Origin: Auritidibacter ignavus
GTDB lineage: Bacteria; Actinomycetota; Actinomycetes; Actinomycetales; Micrococcaceae
DNA: 64,000 nucleotides
Assembly: GCF_003703835.1 (NCBI RefSeq)
Contig: NZ_RDQR01000003.1
Span: forward strand, 62,001 to 126,000
Direction of reading: 5' to 3'
The position numbers and the translations under genes are program-made. Positions 7,083 through 15,552 of this stretch are shown piece after piece. The notes beneath the pieces are model-generated. The model was not told the DNA's origin. It made no database searches and saw only the letters and a list, made by a program, of their open reading frames with translations. Positions within the stretch are counted from its first letter, which is position 1. Each line of letters starts with the position of its first letter.

Positions 7083-7151
7083 TTAGCGGGCCACTTCATC
7101 ACGTCGGGAGTCACATTCTGTATGGCTCCTTTTTTGTTCCCAGAAGGTAGG

Positions 7152-10100
7152 GTGATCCAAATTTCGGTTATCGGTAACGCCCAGGTACTTGTCACGCCTA
7201 CTTTCTCTGGCTTGCAGTCAGCTATTGGGAGGGGCTTCGTCAAGCCTCTAGAAAAAGGCGTGGGAGCCGCTGATCCCGGGAAACGAATTGGCGACAAGGT
7301 CATTTCTGGTCTCGGTAAGGCGCTCAAGGTGGGGGCTGCGGGCACGGTCGCTGTGGGTGCTGGTGTTGTCGCAACAGCGCTCGCCAAAGGATTCCAACGC
7401 CTTCAGGACATCGAAGAAGCCCGCGCAAAGCTTAAAGGTCTTGGTCATAGTGGTGAAGAAGTCGAAGCCATCATGGACAACGCACTCAACGCGGTCAAAG
7501 GCACAGCCTTTGGCATGGGTGAGGCTGCATCCCTGGCTGCCACGATGGTCGCTGCTGGTATTCAGCCTGGTGAAGATCTAGAGCGTGTGCTGACGTTGGT
7601 GGGCGACGCTGCCACGGTTGCAGGCACTGACCTGAATGATATGGGCCTCATCTGGGGTAAAGCTGCGGCGAAGGGCAAGATTGACGGCCAGATTGTCAAT
7701 CAGATGCTTGAGCGGCAAATCCCTATCTTGGACTTGCTTGCTGACCATTATAATGTGACGGCTGCGGAAGTGTCCGACATGGTGTCGGAGGGAAAAGTCA
7801 GCTTTGAGGACTTTGCCGCAGCCATGGAGACTGGTGTTGGCGGGGCCGCCCAGGAATCCGGGGATACGTTTCTTGGCGCTTGGAAGAACACTATTGCGTC
7901 TCTGGGTCGCATTGGCGCGTCACTGCTTGGCCCATTGTACGAGGCCGGTAAAGCATTCCTGAACTGGGCTATGGAAGCTTTGGAGCCGGTTGAGGATTGG
8001 GCTAAGTCCATGGAGCCGATCATCGCAGACGCGGTGGCAGGATTGGCGAACTGGTTCCAAACTACGTTCCTCCCAATCGCTAGCAATGTTGTTGGCGCGC
8101 TCATGGATATTGGGAAATGGATTGTACAGAACCGCGAGTGGATCATCCCACTCACGCTCGCGGTCGGAACGTTCATCACAACGTTCCTTGGCGTGCTTGG
8201 AGTCAAGTCCGCGATTGATTCGGTCAAAACTTCATTCGGTGCGCTCAACACAGTCATGAAAGCAAACCCTGTCGGGTTGGTGATCTCTGGTATAGCCGCC
8301 CTGGTTGCTGGTTTGACCTGGTTTTTCACACAAACCGAGATAGGTCGCAAACTCTGGGCGACCTTCACTGAGGCACTAGGCACTGCTTTGACCTGGTTAT
8401 GGGAGACCGTGGTGCAGCCGGTCATCACTTGGATGGGTGATGCGTTCACATGGTTGTGGGAGTCTGTGATCTCACCGGTTGTCGATTGGATTGTTGCGGC
8501 CTGGCAGTGGCTCGGTGAGGTTTTCACTGCCATCAGCGGCGGGATCGGCACCACGGTAGACGGTATCGGCTCCGCTTTCTCGTGGCTCTGGGAATCAGTC
8601 ATCCAGCCAGTCACCTCGTGGATTGCTGACGCCTGGAATGCAACGGTCGGATTCATTCAAGCTGCCTGGGAAAACGTTCTGAAGCCAGTGTGGGATGCGG
8701 TAGCAACCGTTTTGCAGTGGCTGTGGGATGCCGTGGTCTTCGTGGTTTTTACGGCGATCTGGACGTACTGGCAAGTCATGTCCACGACAATGCAGGCCGC
8801 TTGGGAGTACATACTTAAACCGGTCTGGGACGCGGTCGCTGCGGTCGCTACTTGGTTGTGGGAAAACATTCTCAGCCCAGTGTTTTCGTGGATTGCTGAT
8901 AAGTGGCAGTACGTGGTTCTCGCGCTTCAATTTTATTGGGAAACTGTTTGGAAACCCGTTTTCGATGCTGTTGCTTTTGTTGCTCAATGGTTGTGGAATA
9001 ATGTTTTGTCGCCCGTGTTCTCATGGATCGGTGACAAGTGGTCTGTGATGGTTACCGGGATGTCGTTGGCGTGGCAGAATATTCTAAAACCCGCTTGGGA
9101 TTATCTGGCCACTATCGCTCAATGGTTGTGGAACAGTGTTTTGTCCCCCGTGTTCTCGTGGATTGGTAACCACTGGCAATCCATGGTCGACAGCATGGTT
9201 TGGGCTTGGCAGAATGTTTTGAAGCCGACGTGGGATTATCTTGCCGACATCGCTTTCTGGTTATGGAACGCTGTCTTGTCGCCCGTGTTCTCGTGGATTG
9301 GTAACCACTGGCAATCCATGGTCGACAGCATGGTTTGGGCTTGGCAGAATGTTTTGAAGCCGACGTGGGATTATCTTGCTGACATCGCTTTCTGGTTATG
9401 GAACGCTGTACTGTCCCCGGTTTTCACGTGGATCGGTGACAAATGGTCGTCAATGTCAGGCCTCATGTCCGACGTTTACCACAATGGCATCAAACCGGTT
9501 ATTGACTGGTTTGGGGACAAGATGGAGAACCTTAAATCCCGGTTCAAAACAGCCGTGGAGAACATCCAAAAGCAGTGGGACCGGCTGAAAGGGATCGCGG
9601 CTAAACCGATTAAGTTCGTCATCCAGGATGTCTTCAACGACGGCCTGATCAACGCACTGAATAAGGTTCCTGGGGTTAACATTCCGGACATTCCGGAGCC
9701 GGGTTGGATTAACGAGTACGCGACCGGTGGTTGGACTGGTCCTGGTGGCAAGTTCCAGCCTGCTGGTGTTGTTCACGCCGATGAGTTCGTGATCCGCAAG
9801 TCGTCGCGTCGCCGGTTTGAACGTTTGCACCCTGGCCTGTTGTCGCACATCAACGAGCACGGGGACCTTGAAGGGTACGCGTCTGGCGGGCTCGTTAAAC
9901 CTGTGAATGGTCCTGTCACGTCGAAGTTTGGTCCACGGTGGGGTGGCCACCACTCGGGTGTTGACTGGGCCGTCCCAACTGGGACACCTGTTCGGGCCGC
10001 GCTGGCTGGCACGGTGGCACGCACAGGGTGGAACATCGTCACAGGCCGTACCGGGATCGGCGTTCTGTTGAACCACCCAGGAAACAGGAACACGTATTAC

Positions 10101-11069
10101 GGCCACTTGCAGAAAGCTAAAGTAGCCGCAGGTGATGACGTTTCTAAAGGCCAGACTATTGCGTTATCAGGTAACACCGGTAACAGTACTGGCCCTCACT
10201 TGCACTTTGAAACCTGGTCTGGTGGGAAACCTGTTGATCCGCTGAAACACATGGGTGGAATCCCCGAAGGTGACGACGACGGCGGCGGCGGCTGGTTTGA
10301 CTGGTTTGACCCGTTAGCACCATTCAAAGCGCTTGGCAAGAAAATCACCAAATGGATAACCGATAAGTTCCCTCACGCGGAATACATTTTGGACGCGTCA
10401 ATCGGTCTGGCCAAACAGGCGTTTGATTCCATGCTGGAATGGGCGAAAAGCAAAATCGGTCTTTCCTCTGGTGACAATGAGGGCGGTGACGCTGAACCAT
10501 CTGGTTCTGTTGTGGATCAGGTCAGGGACGTTGCCAAACGGTTCGGCTGGCACACCGGTCAGCAGTGGTCCGCTTTGTCGGATTTGATTCAGCGTGAATC
10601 GTCGTGGAACCCGAACGCCGCGAACCCGTCCTCAAGTGCGAGGGGGTTGTTCCAGAAGATGACATCCTTGCACGGTCCGGTTGAGTCTACTGCGGCTGGT
10701 CAGGCTAATTGGGGTTTGAATTACATTAAGGGCCGTTATGGTAGCCCTGTTTCAGCGTTGAACTTCCACAAACGGCATAACCATTATGATACTGGTGGTT
10801 TGGTTGACCCGAAACCGATCTTGCGTGATCAGGGTGGTGTTCTTCCTCCTGGTTTGTCGATGGTGCTGAATAACACTGGCCGGAATGAGTATGTGATGAA
10901 TCAGCGGAATTTGCATGATTTGGAGCGTGCTTTGCAGTCCCGTCGTGGTGCTCAGCATGGTTCGACCATGAATTTCTATGGTGATGTGTTGACTCAGTCG
11001 CCTGCCGAGTTTGCGCAGGAAGTTCATAAGGAAGCTCGTCGTAAAGCTTCGTTGGCTGTGCCATTCTAG
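7152..11069 (+). CDS. Tape measure protein with M23 peptidase and lytic transglycosylase-like domains
   Basis: About 1305 residues from the GTG at 7152 behind AGAAGG (an in-frame ATG at 7122 lacks a good site). It sets tail length and probably opens the cell wall at infection. Domains seen: N-terminal tail-tape region with GTAFGMGEAASLAATMVAAG; hydrophobic segments around residues 330-400; tryptophan-rich repeats of about 45 residues at roughly 410-770; an M23-type metallopeptidase fold at about 920-1030 (HHSGVD, then GPHLHFE, the metal-binding pattern); and a transglycosylase-like segment at about 1120-1215 (IQRESSWNPNA, SARGLFQ). Two adjacent 135-bp repeat units (9149-9418) are almost identical in DNA, pointing to recent duplication. 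Confidence 0.92.
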   Translation: MIQISVIGNAQVLVTPTFSGLQSAIGRGFVKPLEKGVGAADPGKRIGDKVISGLGKALKVGAAGTVAVGAGVVATALAKGFQRLQDIEEARAKLKGLGHSGEEVEAIMDNALNAVKGTAFGMGEAASLAATMVAAGIQPGEDLERVLTLVGDAATVAGTDLNDMGLIWGKAAAKGKIDGQIVNQMLERQIPILDLLADHYNVTAAEVSDMVSEGKVSFEDFAAAMETGVGGAAQESGDTFLGAWKNTIASLGRIGASLLGPLYEAGKAFLNWAMEALEPVEDWAKSMEPIIADAVAGLANWFQTTFLPIASNVVGALMDIGKWIVQNREWIIPLTLAVGTFITTFLGVLGVKSAIDSVKTSFGALNTVMKANPVGLVISGIAALVAGLTWFFTQTEIGRKLWATFTEALGTALTWLWETVVQPVITWMGDAFTWLWESVISPVVDWIVAAWQWLGEVFTAISGGIGTTVDGIGSAFSWLWESVIQPVTSWIADAWNATVGFIQAAWENVLKPVWDAVATVLQWLWDAVVFVVFTAIWTYWQVMSTTMQAAWEYILKPVWDAVAAVATWLWENILSPVFSWIADKWQYVVLALQFYWETVWKPVFDAVAFVAQWLWNNVLSPVFSWIGDKWSVMVTGMSLAWQNILKPAWDYLATIAQWLWNSVLSPVFSWIGNHWQSMVDSMVWAWQNVLKPTWDYLADIAFWLWNAVLSPVFSWIGNHWQSMVDSMVWAWQNVLKPTWDYLADIAFWLWNAVLSPVFTWIGDKWSSMSGLMSDVYHNGIKPVIDWFGDKMENLKSRFKTAVENIQKQWDRLKGIAAKPIKFVIQDVFNDGLINALNKVPGVNIPDIPEPGWINEYATGGWTGPGGKFQPAGVVHADEFVIRKSSRRRFERLHPGLLSHINEHGDLEGYASGGLVKPVNGPVTSKFGPRWGGHHSGVDWAVPTGTPVRAALAGTVARTGWNIVTGRTGIGVLLNHPGNRNTYYGHLQKAKVAAGDDVSKGQTIALSGNTGNSTGPHLHFETWSGGKPVDPLKHMGGIPEGDDDGGGGWFDWFDPLAPFKALGKKITKWITDKFPHAEYILDASIGLAKQAFDSMLEWAKSKIGLSSGDNEGGDAEPSGSVVDQVRDVAKRFGWHTGQQWSALSDLIQRESSWNPNAANPSSSARGLFQKMTSLHGPVESTAAGQANWGLNYIKGRYGSPVSALNFHKRHNHYDTGGLVDPKPILRDQGGVLPPGLSMVLNNTGRNEYVMNQRNLHDLERALQSRRGAQHGSTMNFYGDVLTQSPAEFAQEVHKEARRKASLAVPF
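9149..9418 (+). repeat. Tandem 135-bp duplication within the tape measure gene
   Basis: Two consecutive 135-bp units, starting at 9149 and 9284, encode 45-residue tryptophan-rich segments beginning VFSWIGNHWQ. The DNA is the same over about the first 125 bases except for one synonymous change (GCC/GCT). More diverged copies of the unit lie upstream (for example near 8880 and 9010) and one partly downstream (9419). Confidence 0.85.
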
Positions 11070-11083
11070 GGAGGTTATTCGTT

Positions 11084-12067
11084 ATGCCGTTTCGTGAGAG
11101 CGCGTTGATGCCTCCGGTGTTCCAGTCGCCGCGGGGTGATCGCAGGGATCATAAGCCGCCTGTGGTGTCGATCAAGCCGTCTGGTGAGCCGATGGAGTCT
11201 GGTATCCGGTTGCACCACAACCAGCGGCGTGAGGGGTATTTCCTTAAGAAGGATGTTGAGGGCCTTGGTGTTGCGCCGGTGTCGGTGGAGGCCGCTGAGT
11301 TGGCGTCTGGTGGGTCGGTGTTCAGGCATGCCCGGTTGGAGGCTGGTGACATGTTTTTGCCGATCCACCTACACACGCCGGTGCCTTCGACGTTGCCTCA
11401 GATGTTTGACCGGCTAGTCCAGATTGTGCAGCCTGGTCAGAAACGGTTTTTTGATGTGATCGTGTTTGACCCGTACTCGCAGGGGACGCGCACCCGGAAG
11501 TTGATGGCCACGGAGATCACTGATCCTACGCGTCATAATTATTGGTGGTGGACGGTCGGGATCACGGCGCAGTTTTTTGACCCGTTTTGGTATGGGCAGG
11601 TGCGTGAGTTGCGGCGTCGTCTGGGCAACATTGAGAAGAAGTTCATTACGGCGAAGCCTGATCCGAACGGGTATGAGTTCCCGTTTTTCCCGGTGCGTAT
11701 CGGTGGCTCAGTTGTCCAAGGCGAATATGAACTCCAGGTGGCTGGTGATGCGCCGGCGTATTGGTCTGCTGTTGTTACCCCACTTGGTGAGGATTTGTTG
11801 ATCCAGAACGCGCAGGGGGAACGCATTTTTGTGCATGGCAGGGTTGATGAACCAATCCTGATTCAAACCAGACCGCAAGAACAAGACATAACGTTGGCTG
11901 ATGGGACGCCAATTTGGGATCGTATCGACCCTGGAGATGATGACTTCTTCCCGTTGCATCCTGGCCGGAACCATATTCACGTGTCGATGGTTGGCGCTAA
12001 TCAGCAGTCGGAGATTTTGATCCGGTATCGTGAGGCGTTTTTTCATGCGATCGGTGGTGGCAGCTAG
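11084..12067 (+). CDS. Distal tail protein (Dit-like)
   Basis: 327 residues behind GGGAGG, first gene after the tape measure. The beta-rich sequence includes FFDVIVFDPYSQGTRTR, NYWWWTVGITAQFFDPFWYG and a C-terminal galectin-like part (GRNHIHVSMVGANQQSEILIRYREAF). This agrees with the siphovirus Dit family, which forms the hexameric hub connecting tail tube and baseplate. Its TAG overlaps the GTG start of the next gene by one base. The identification rests on order plus these features. Confidence 0.78.
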   Translation: MPFRESALMPPVFQSPRGDRRDHKPPVVSIKPSGEPMESGIRLHHNQRREGYFLKKDVEGLGVAPVSVEAAELASGGSVFRHARLEAGDMFLPIHLHTPVPSTLPQMFDRLVQIVQPGQKRFFDVIVFDPYSQGTRTRKLMATEITDPTRHNYWWWTVGITAQFFDPFWYGQVRELRRRLGNIEKKFITAKPDPNGYEFPFFPVRIGGSVVQGEYELQVAGDAPAYWSAVVTPLGEDLLIQNAQGERIFVHGRVDEPILIQTRPQEQDITLADGTPIWDRIDPGDDDFFPLHPGRNHIHVSMVGANQQSEILIRYREAFFHAIGGGS

Positions 12068-13215
12068 TGATCCACGCTGACTTTTATAACCGGGATTTGC
12101 AGCGTCTTGGGCGGATCCCGATCCTGGGTGGTAGCGCGGTGATCCGCAATAACGCGGTGTCTACCGGTGTGCTTGACGTGAACGGCAATAGCCCATTGTG
12201 GCGGCGGTTTGAGACTGACCCCCGCTACCGGTTAGAGGGCGGGCACGTGGCCGTCTACGACGGCAAAGATCAGTTGATCGCGGGTAAGCTCAAACAATAT
12301 GTTGAAACGAATACCAGCGGGTTGAAAGATATTGAGCTGCATTTCGAGTGCCACCTGTCCTACGTGCACGGGATGATCACACTACCGAGTCCGAACCGTG
12401 CACCGGAGTCACAGACTGTGCGACCTTACTACCGTGAAACCGGGCCAGCCGAAACGGTCATCAAAGACGCCGTGAGACTGCATGTGAGCCAAAACGCGCC
12501 GCGTGCTGAGAATCGGAACCCGATCATCGTGGACCTGCCTGAGGGTCGCGGTAAGAGGGTCACGATCAATTCCCGCTTCCAGAATCTGCTTGAGGAATTG
12601 CAAGCGGTCAGCAAGAACTCCGGTGTCGTGTTTTTCTCGTACTTGGACCATGAGACCTCGCAGATCCGGTTTGGTGTACGCAAACCCAACGACTACCGCC
12701 GATCCATCAGGTTGCGTGAGGCCAATGGCAGCGTCGAGCAATACTCGTATTCTCTCGAAGCTCCCACGGCGTCACGCGTGCTGGTCGCAGGCCAAGGTGA
12801 AGGCACAGGCCGCATGCTGAGACTGGTCGAATCCGATCAGACCGATTGGGAAGTCAAAACACTCTTATTCCAAGACCGGCGCGACACCGAAGAAGCCAAA
12901 GAACTCATCAAGGCCGGGGAAGACACCCTAGCTGATCATGTGGAGAAGCAGTCGATCACCATTGACACGTCCATGATGGGCAATCTCAAATACGGGCGGG
13001 ACTTCACCAGGGGCGATCTGATCACCGTGCAGTTGACGGATAAGACTAACATCCAGGACACGTTACAGCGGGTGGAGCTCAACTGGGACAAAGGCGGCAC
13101 CACATACAAGGTATCTGTTGGTCCGGTCATGGAAGAACCCGACGCGAACGATGGCAAAGTCCGTGAGCTGATCAAAGAGTTACGCGCCGAACTACGCCGC
13201 ACACAAAACAACTAA
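12067..13215 (+). CDS. Minor tail / baseplate hub protein (Gp37-like)
   Basis: 382 residues from the GTG at 12067, overlapping the Dit stop codon. The N-terminus (FYNRDLQRLGRIP, then SAVIRNNAVSTGVLDVNG, RRFETDPRYRLEGGHVAVYDG) is that of the Gp37-like tail proteins common in actinophages. These correspond to the tail hub or tail-associated lysin position and contact the cell surface. No peptidase motif is visible. The C-terminal 30 residues are charged and helical (KVRELIKELRAELRR). Confidence 0.72.
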   Translation: MIHADFYNRDLQRLGRIPILGGSAVIRNNAVSTGVLDVNGNSPLWRRFETDPRYRLEGGHVAVYDGKDQLIAGKLKQYVETNTSGLKDIELHFECHLSYVHGMITLPSPNRAPESQTVRPYYRETGPAETVIKDAVRLHVSQNAPRAENRNPIIVDLPEGRGKRVTINSRFQNLLEELQAVSKNSGVVFFSYLDHETSQIRFGVRKPNDYRRSIRLREANGSVEQYSYSLEAPTASRVLVAGQGEGTGRMLRLVESDQTDWEVKTLLFQDRRDTEEAKELIKAGEDTLADHVEKQSITIDTSMMGNLKYGRDFTRGDLITVQLTDKTNIQDTLQRVELNWDKGGTTYKVSVGPVMEEPDANDGKVRELIKELRAELRRTQNN

Positions 13216-13233
13216 CCGCGTTTACTCCCCTAG

Positions 13234-13260
13234 CCGCTCACTTGGGCGGGTTATTTGTTT
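13234..13260 (+). terminator. Weak intrinsic terminator after the hub gene
   Basis: CCGCTC (13234-13239) and GGGCGG (13244-13249) form a 6-bp stem with a 4-nt loop, followed by GTTATTTGTTT. It sits in the 60-nt gap before the fibre gene and could set the ratio of hub to fibre transcripts. Confidence 0.5.
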
Positions 13261-13275
13261 AAACAAGGAGCACCT

Positions 13276-14337
13276 ATGACTGAAATGCCATCCCCATATG
13301 ACATCATTCAAGACGAACGAATCGATGGACTTTCAGAGCTTGTCACCCCCTACTATAAGCCGCCTGGTGAACAGGAATATTCATTCCCGGTCGTTGGGCA
13401 GGGAGTGTCATCTGAGATGTTCCAACAAATCAGCCGCGCAGCTGGGACAGGCGTGTTTGTCCAGCATGACGCAGAAGGGGCACAATCACCATACCGGCTC
13501 ACCAGGCTGCCAGGCGGTGACGCTGAAACCAATGCCAAGAACCAGATGATGCTCCGAACTTCAAATGCCACAGGCAGGTCAGAAGCCGCCATCGAGGGAT
13601 TCTTCCATACGCAACTCGAAGACATGCCGGTGAGTTTTCCGCCCGTGACCACACCGACAACCTACTATCTGGCGCTGACGTATGATCCCCGTCGTGAGGA
13701 AGAAGAAGCCGGCCCAATCAGCGTCGAAGTACACGCCAACAAACTACCAACAACGCACGGCAGGAAACACATTGTCCTGTACACGCTGCGACGCGAACCA
13801 AACCAGCTCTTGACGCAGGCCACCACTCAGCAGCACAAGCCCTGGCTAGGGCATGTAATCAACGTGTGGCGGTACAACGATCTGCCAGAACCGACAAGCG
13901 TGGAGTACGGGACGTTCGCGGTGGTCATCAACCACCAGAAGGGCAACGGCGGTGTCCCAGACCTGTACACCAACCGCAGTGGTCATGGATGGATATCAAT
14001 TCTTCAAGACGATAAGTTCGATGTCACCTATTTGCAGAACAACTGGGAAAACTATCGTGAATTTGGGAATCTCAAGGGCACTATTTCTCGTGGGGTCGTT
14101 CACTTGCAGGGCACGGTCCGGCGTGGTGTTTGGATCGCTGGCCGCAATATCGCAACCGTGCACAGAAGGGCCGCGCCAGCTAAAACCTGCTTCCTGGACG
14201 TCAGGTCAGCAAGCTCAACTAACCGTCCTGACATTCGCATTAACGCCGATGGGGAAATTTTCATCAACGGGACCGGCAGGATCGGTAACCCTTCGTTTCT
14301 GACGTTTGATGGTGTCAGCTACCCGCTCGGCGCGTAA
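13276..14337 (+). CDS. Tail fibre or upper baseplate protein
   Basis: 353 residues from the ATG at 13276 behind AAGGAG. No conserved enzyme motif is recognised. It has a helical N-terminus (YDIIQDERIDGLSELVTPYY), a middle strand region (TPTTYYLALTYDPRREEEE), and a C-terminal beta-rich region (LKGTISRGVVHLQGTVRRGVW, then RINADGEIFINGTGR) typical of phage tail fibre or receptor-binding heads. Position between the hub gene and the lysis genes fits a receptor-binding or baseplate component. Host-range function is inferred from order only. Confidence 0.6.
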   Translation: MTEMPSPYDIIQDERIDGLSELVTPYYKPPGEQEYSFPVVGQGVSSEMFQQISRAAGTGVFVQHDAEGAQSPYRLTRLPGGDAETNAKNQMMLRTSNATGRSEAAIEGFFHTQLEDMPVSFPPVTTPTTYYLALTYDPRREEEEAGPISVEVHANKLPTTHGRKHIVLYTLRREPNQLLTQATTQQHKPWLGHVINVWRYNDLPEPTSVEYGTFAVVINHQKGNGGVPDLYTNRSGHGWISILQDDKFDVTYLQNNWENYREFGNLKGTISRGVVHLQGTVRRGVWIAGRNIATVHRRAAPAKTCFLDVRSASSTNRPDIRINADGEIFINGTGRIGNPSFLTFDGVSYPLGA

Positions 14338-14350
14338 GGAGCACATTTTC

Positions 14351-14665
14351 ATGGATTTTTCTGATTTGACTAATGAGGAAATGTACGAACTCATGCACCA
14401 ATTGGAAAACGAACTTGTGACACGTCAAAACCGGGAAGCGCTCGCACGCGACATCAATGACGTGCTGCTCACAGCACGACTGAACGGGGCCGCGCGCGAG
14501 CCAGCAGACGAATGGACCCACACCCCGCCCATTGATGAGGCGTTCGCGCTCGGAGAAACCACTGTGAAGGACGGGGAAACATTCGTGTCGCAGCTCCCCA
14601 TCAACGTGTGCACGCCTGGACACTGCAAGACTGCCTGGAAAAAACACGACCCCGACACACCATGA
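14351..14665 (+). CDS. Small phage tail-associated protein with carbohydrate-binding-like C-terminus
   Basis: 104 residues from the ATG at 14351 behind AAGGAGCA. The N-terminal half is helical (LTNEEMYELMHQLENELVTRQNREALARDI). The C-terminal part (TTVKDGETFVSQLPINVCTP, then GHCKTAW) resembles the short CBM5/12-like modules at the ends of phage tail proteins, where the usual pattern is aromatic-LV-NVW-PG. Here a Cys pair replaces part of the motif. The role is uncertain; it may bind cell-wall sugar. Confidence 0.5.
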   Translation: MDFSDLTNEEMYELMHQLENELVTRQNREALARDINDVLLTARLNGAAREPADEWTHTPPIDEAFALGETTVKDGETFVSQLPINVCTPGHCKTAWKKHDPDTP

Positions 14666-14714
14666 TGCGCGGCGGGGAAAGTCACCACCACGGCCGGAGA
14701 GGAGGCCGGAACCA

Positions 14715-15113
14715 ATGTCAGAAGGCGCACCAACACGCGGTGAAGCACTCTCCCGCGTGGCAACCTACGTCCTCATGTTCACCGCAGGCACATGGGTGAT
14801 CCTCACACCGCCGAGGACGATTGAGGGCATCATCGGAACAACATCAACCTTCGTTTGGGGAGCCCTCCTACTCCTTGCGTCCGTCGCGGCCGTCGCGGCG
14901 TTGCTGATGAAATGGCGCGTCGAGCTAACGGTACTCCCACTGCTCATCGCAGGAGTTGGCATTTACGCGGCCGCTGTCTGGGCCGACGTGCCCGAAACAA
15001 TCACGCGTGGGCCACAAGCGTGTATTCTCACGGCGTTCGCGGTCGGGCTAGGCACTCGGCTCCTTTCGCTCAGAGCGCTCGCAAAGAAACACGCTGCACA
15101 ACATCGGAGGTGA
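14715..15113 (+). CDS. Phage membrane protein, four predicted helices
   Basis: 132 residues from an ATG behind GGAGG. Hydrophobic stretches lie at about residues 15-33, 42-64, 70-88 and 95-115, so it is probably an integral membrane protein with four segments. It stands in the pre-lysis cassette with a second membrane gene two bases downstream, which suggests an accessory holin or an exclusion function. No named family is recognised. The C-terminus is basic (RALAKKHAAQHRR), probably cytoplasmic. Confidence 0.6.
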   Translation: MSEGAPTRGEALSRVATYVLMFTAGTWVILTPPRTIEGIIGTTSTFVWGALLLLASVAAVAALLMKWRVELTVLPLLIAGVGIYAAAVWADVPETITRGPQACILTAFAVGLGTRLLSLRALAKKHAAQHRR

Positions 15114-15115
15114 CT

Positions 15116-15439
15116 GTGGACTCAGGCTGGTTGACTCTCCTCATCACTCTTCTTGGAGGGACCGGTCTCGGTGGGACAGTCGCTGGCATCTACTCGGCCA
15201 GAGCCTCCGCTAGGACCGGTCAATCTGGGAATGAGGTCGAAGCCGCGAAAGCGGCAACAGCGAACTGGGACGCATTCACAACGAAAATCCTGGCCCGCGT
15301 GGACGCGCTCGAAGCGAAAGTGAAACATCTGGAAGCTGATCGTGCTGTTGACGCGGCTTGGATCAGTCTACTCCAGGAGCACATTTGGTTGGGGAAGCCG
15401 CCGCCGCCTCCGAACCGGCCACCACGGGACCCTCGTTGA
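15116..15439 (+). CDS. Membrane-anchored coiled-coil phage protein, holin-like
   Basis: 107 residues from the GTG at 15116, preceded by GGAGGTGACT and just two bases after the previous stop. One N-terminal membrane segment (GWLTLLITLLGGTGLGGTVAGIY without the ends) is followed by a helix with heptad character (KILARVDALEAKVKHLEADRA) and a proline-rich tail (KPPPPPNRPPRDPR). Similar one-helix proteins next to lysis genes are called holin-like or spanin-like. The precise role is not clear. Confidence 0.6.
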   Translation: MDSGWLTLLITLLGGTGLGGTVAGIYSARASARTGQSGNEVEAAKAATANWDAFTTKILARVDALEAKVKHLEADRAVDAAWISLLQEHIWLGKPPPPPNRPPRDPR

Positions 15440-15502
15440 TTGAATGATGCGCGGGTTTGCCTGTTCCTGGACGTGACATGCGGTACATCAACGATTCATT
15501 CT

Positions 15503-15530
15503 GACCATCCTGTGTGGTGGTCGTTTTTTT
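15503..15530 (+). terminator. Intrinsic terminator before the endolysin gene
   Basis: A 7-bp stem (15503-15509 with 15516-15522, one G-U pair), 6-nt loop, followed by seven T residues. It lies 22 bases before the endolysin start, so endolysin expression may depend on antitermination, read-through or a separate promoter. Confidence 0.7.
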
Positions 15531-15552
15531 CTGCCGAACGAAGGAGACAAAA

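Noticed and set aside
7748-8656. 302-codon leftward frame inside the tape measure gene
   Set aside because: It is the reverse of the repetitive tryptophan-rich region, where the codon pattern leaves the antisense frame open.
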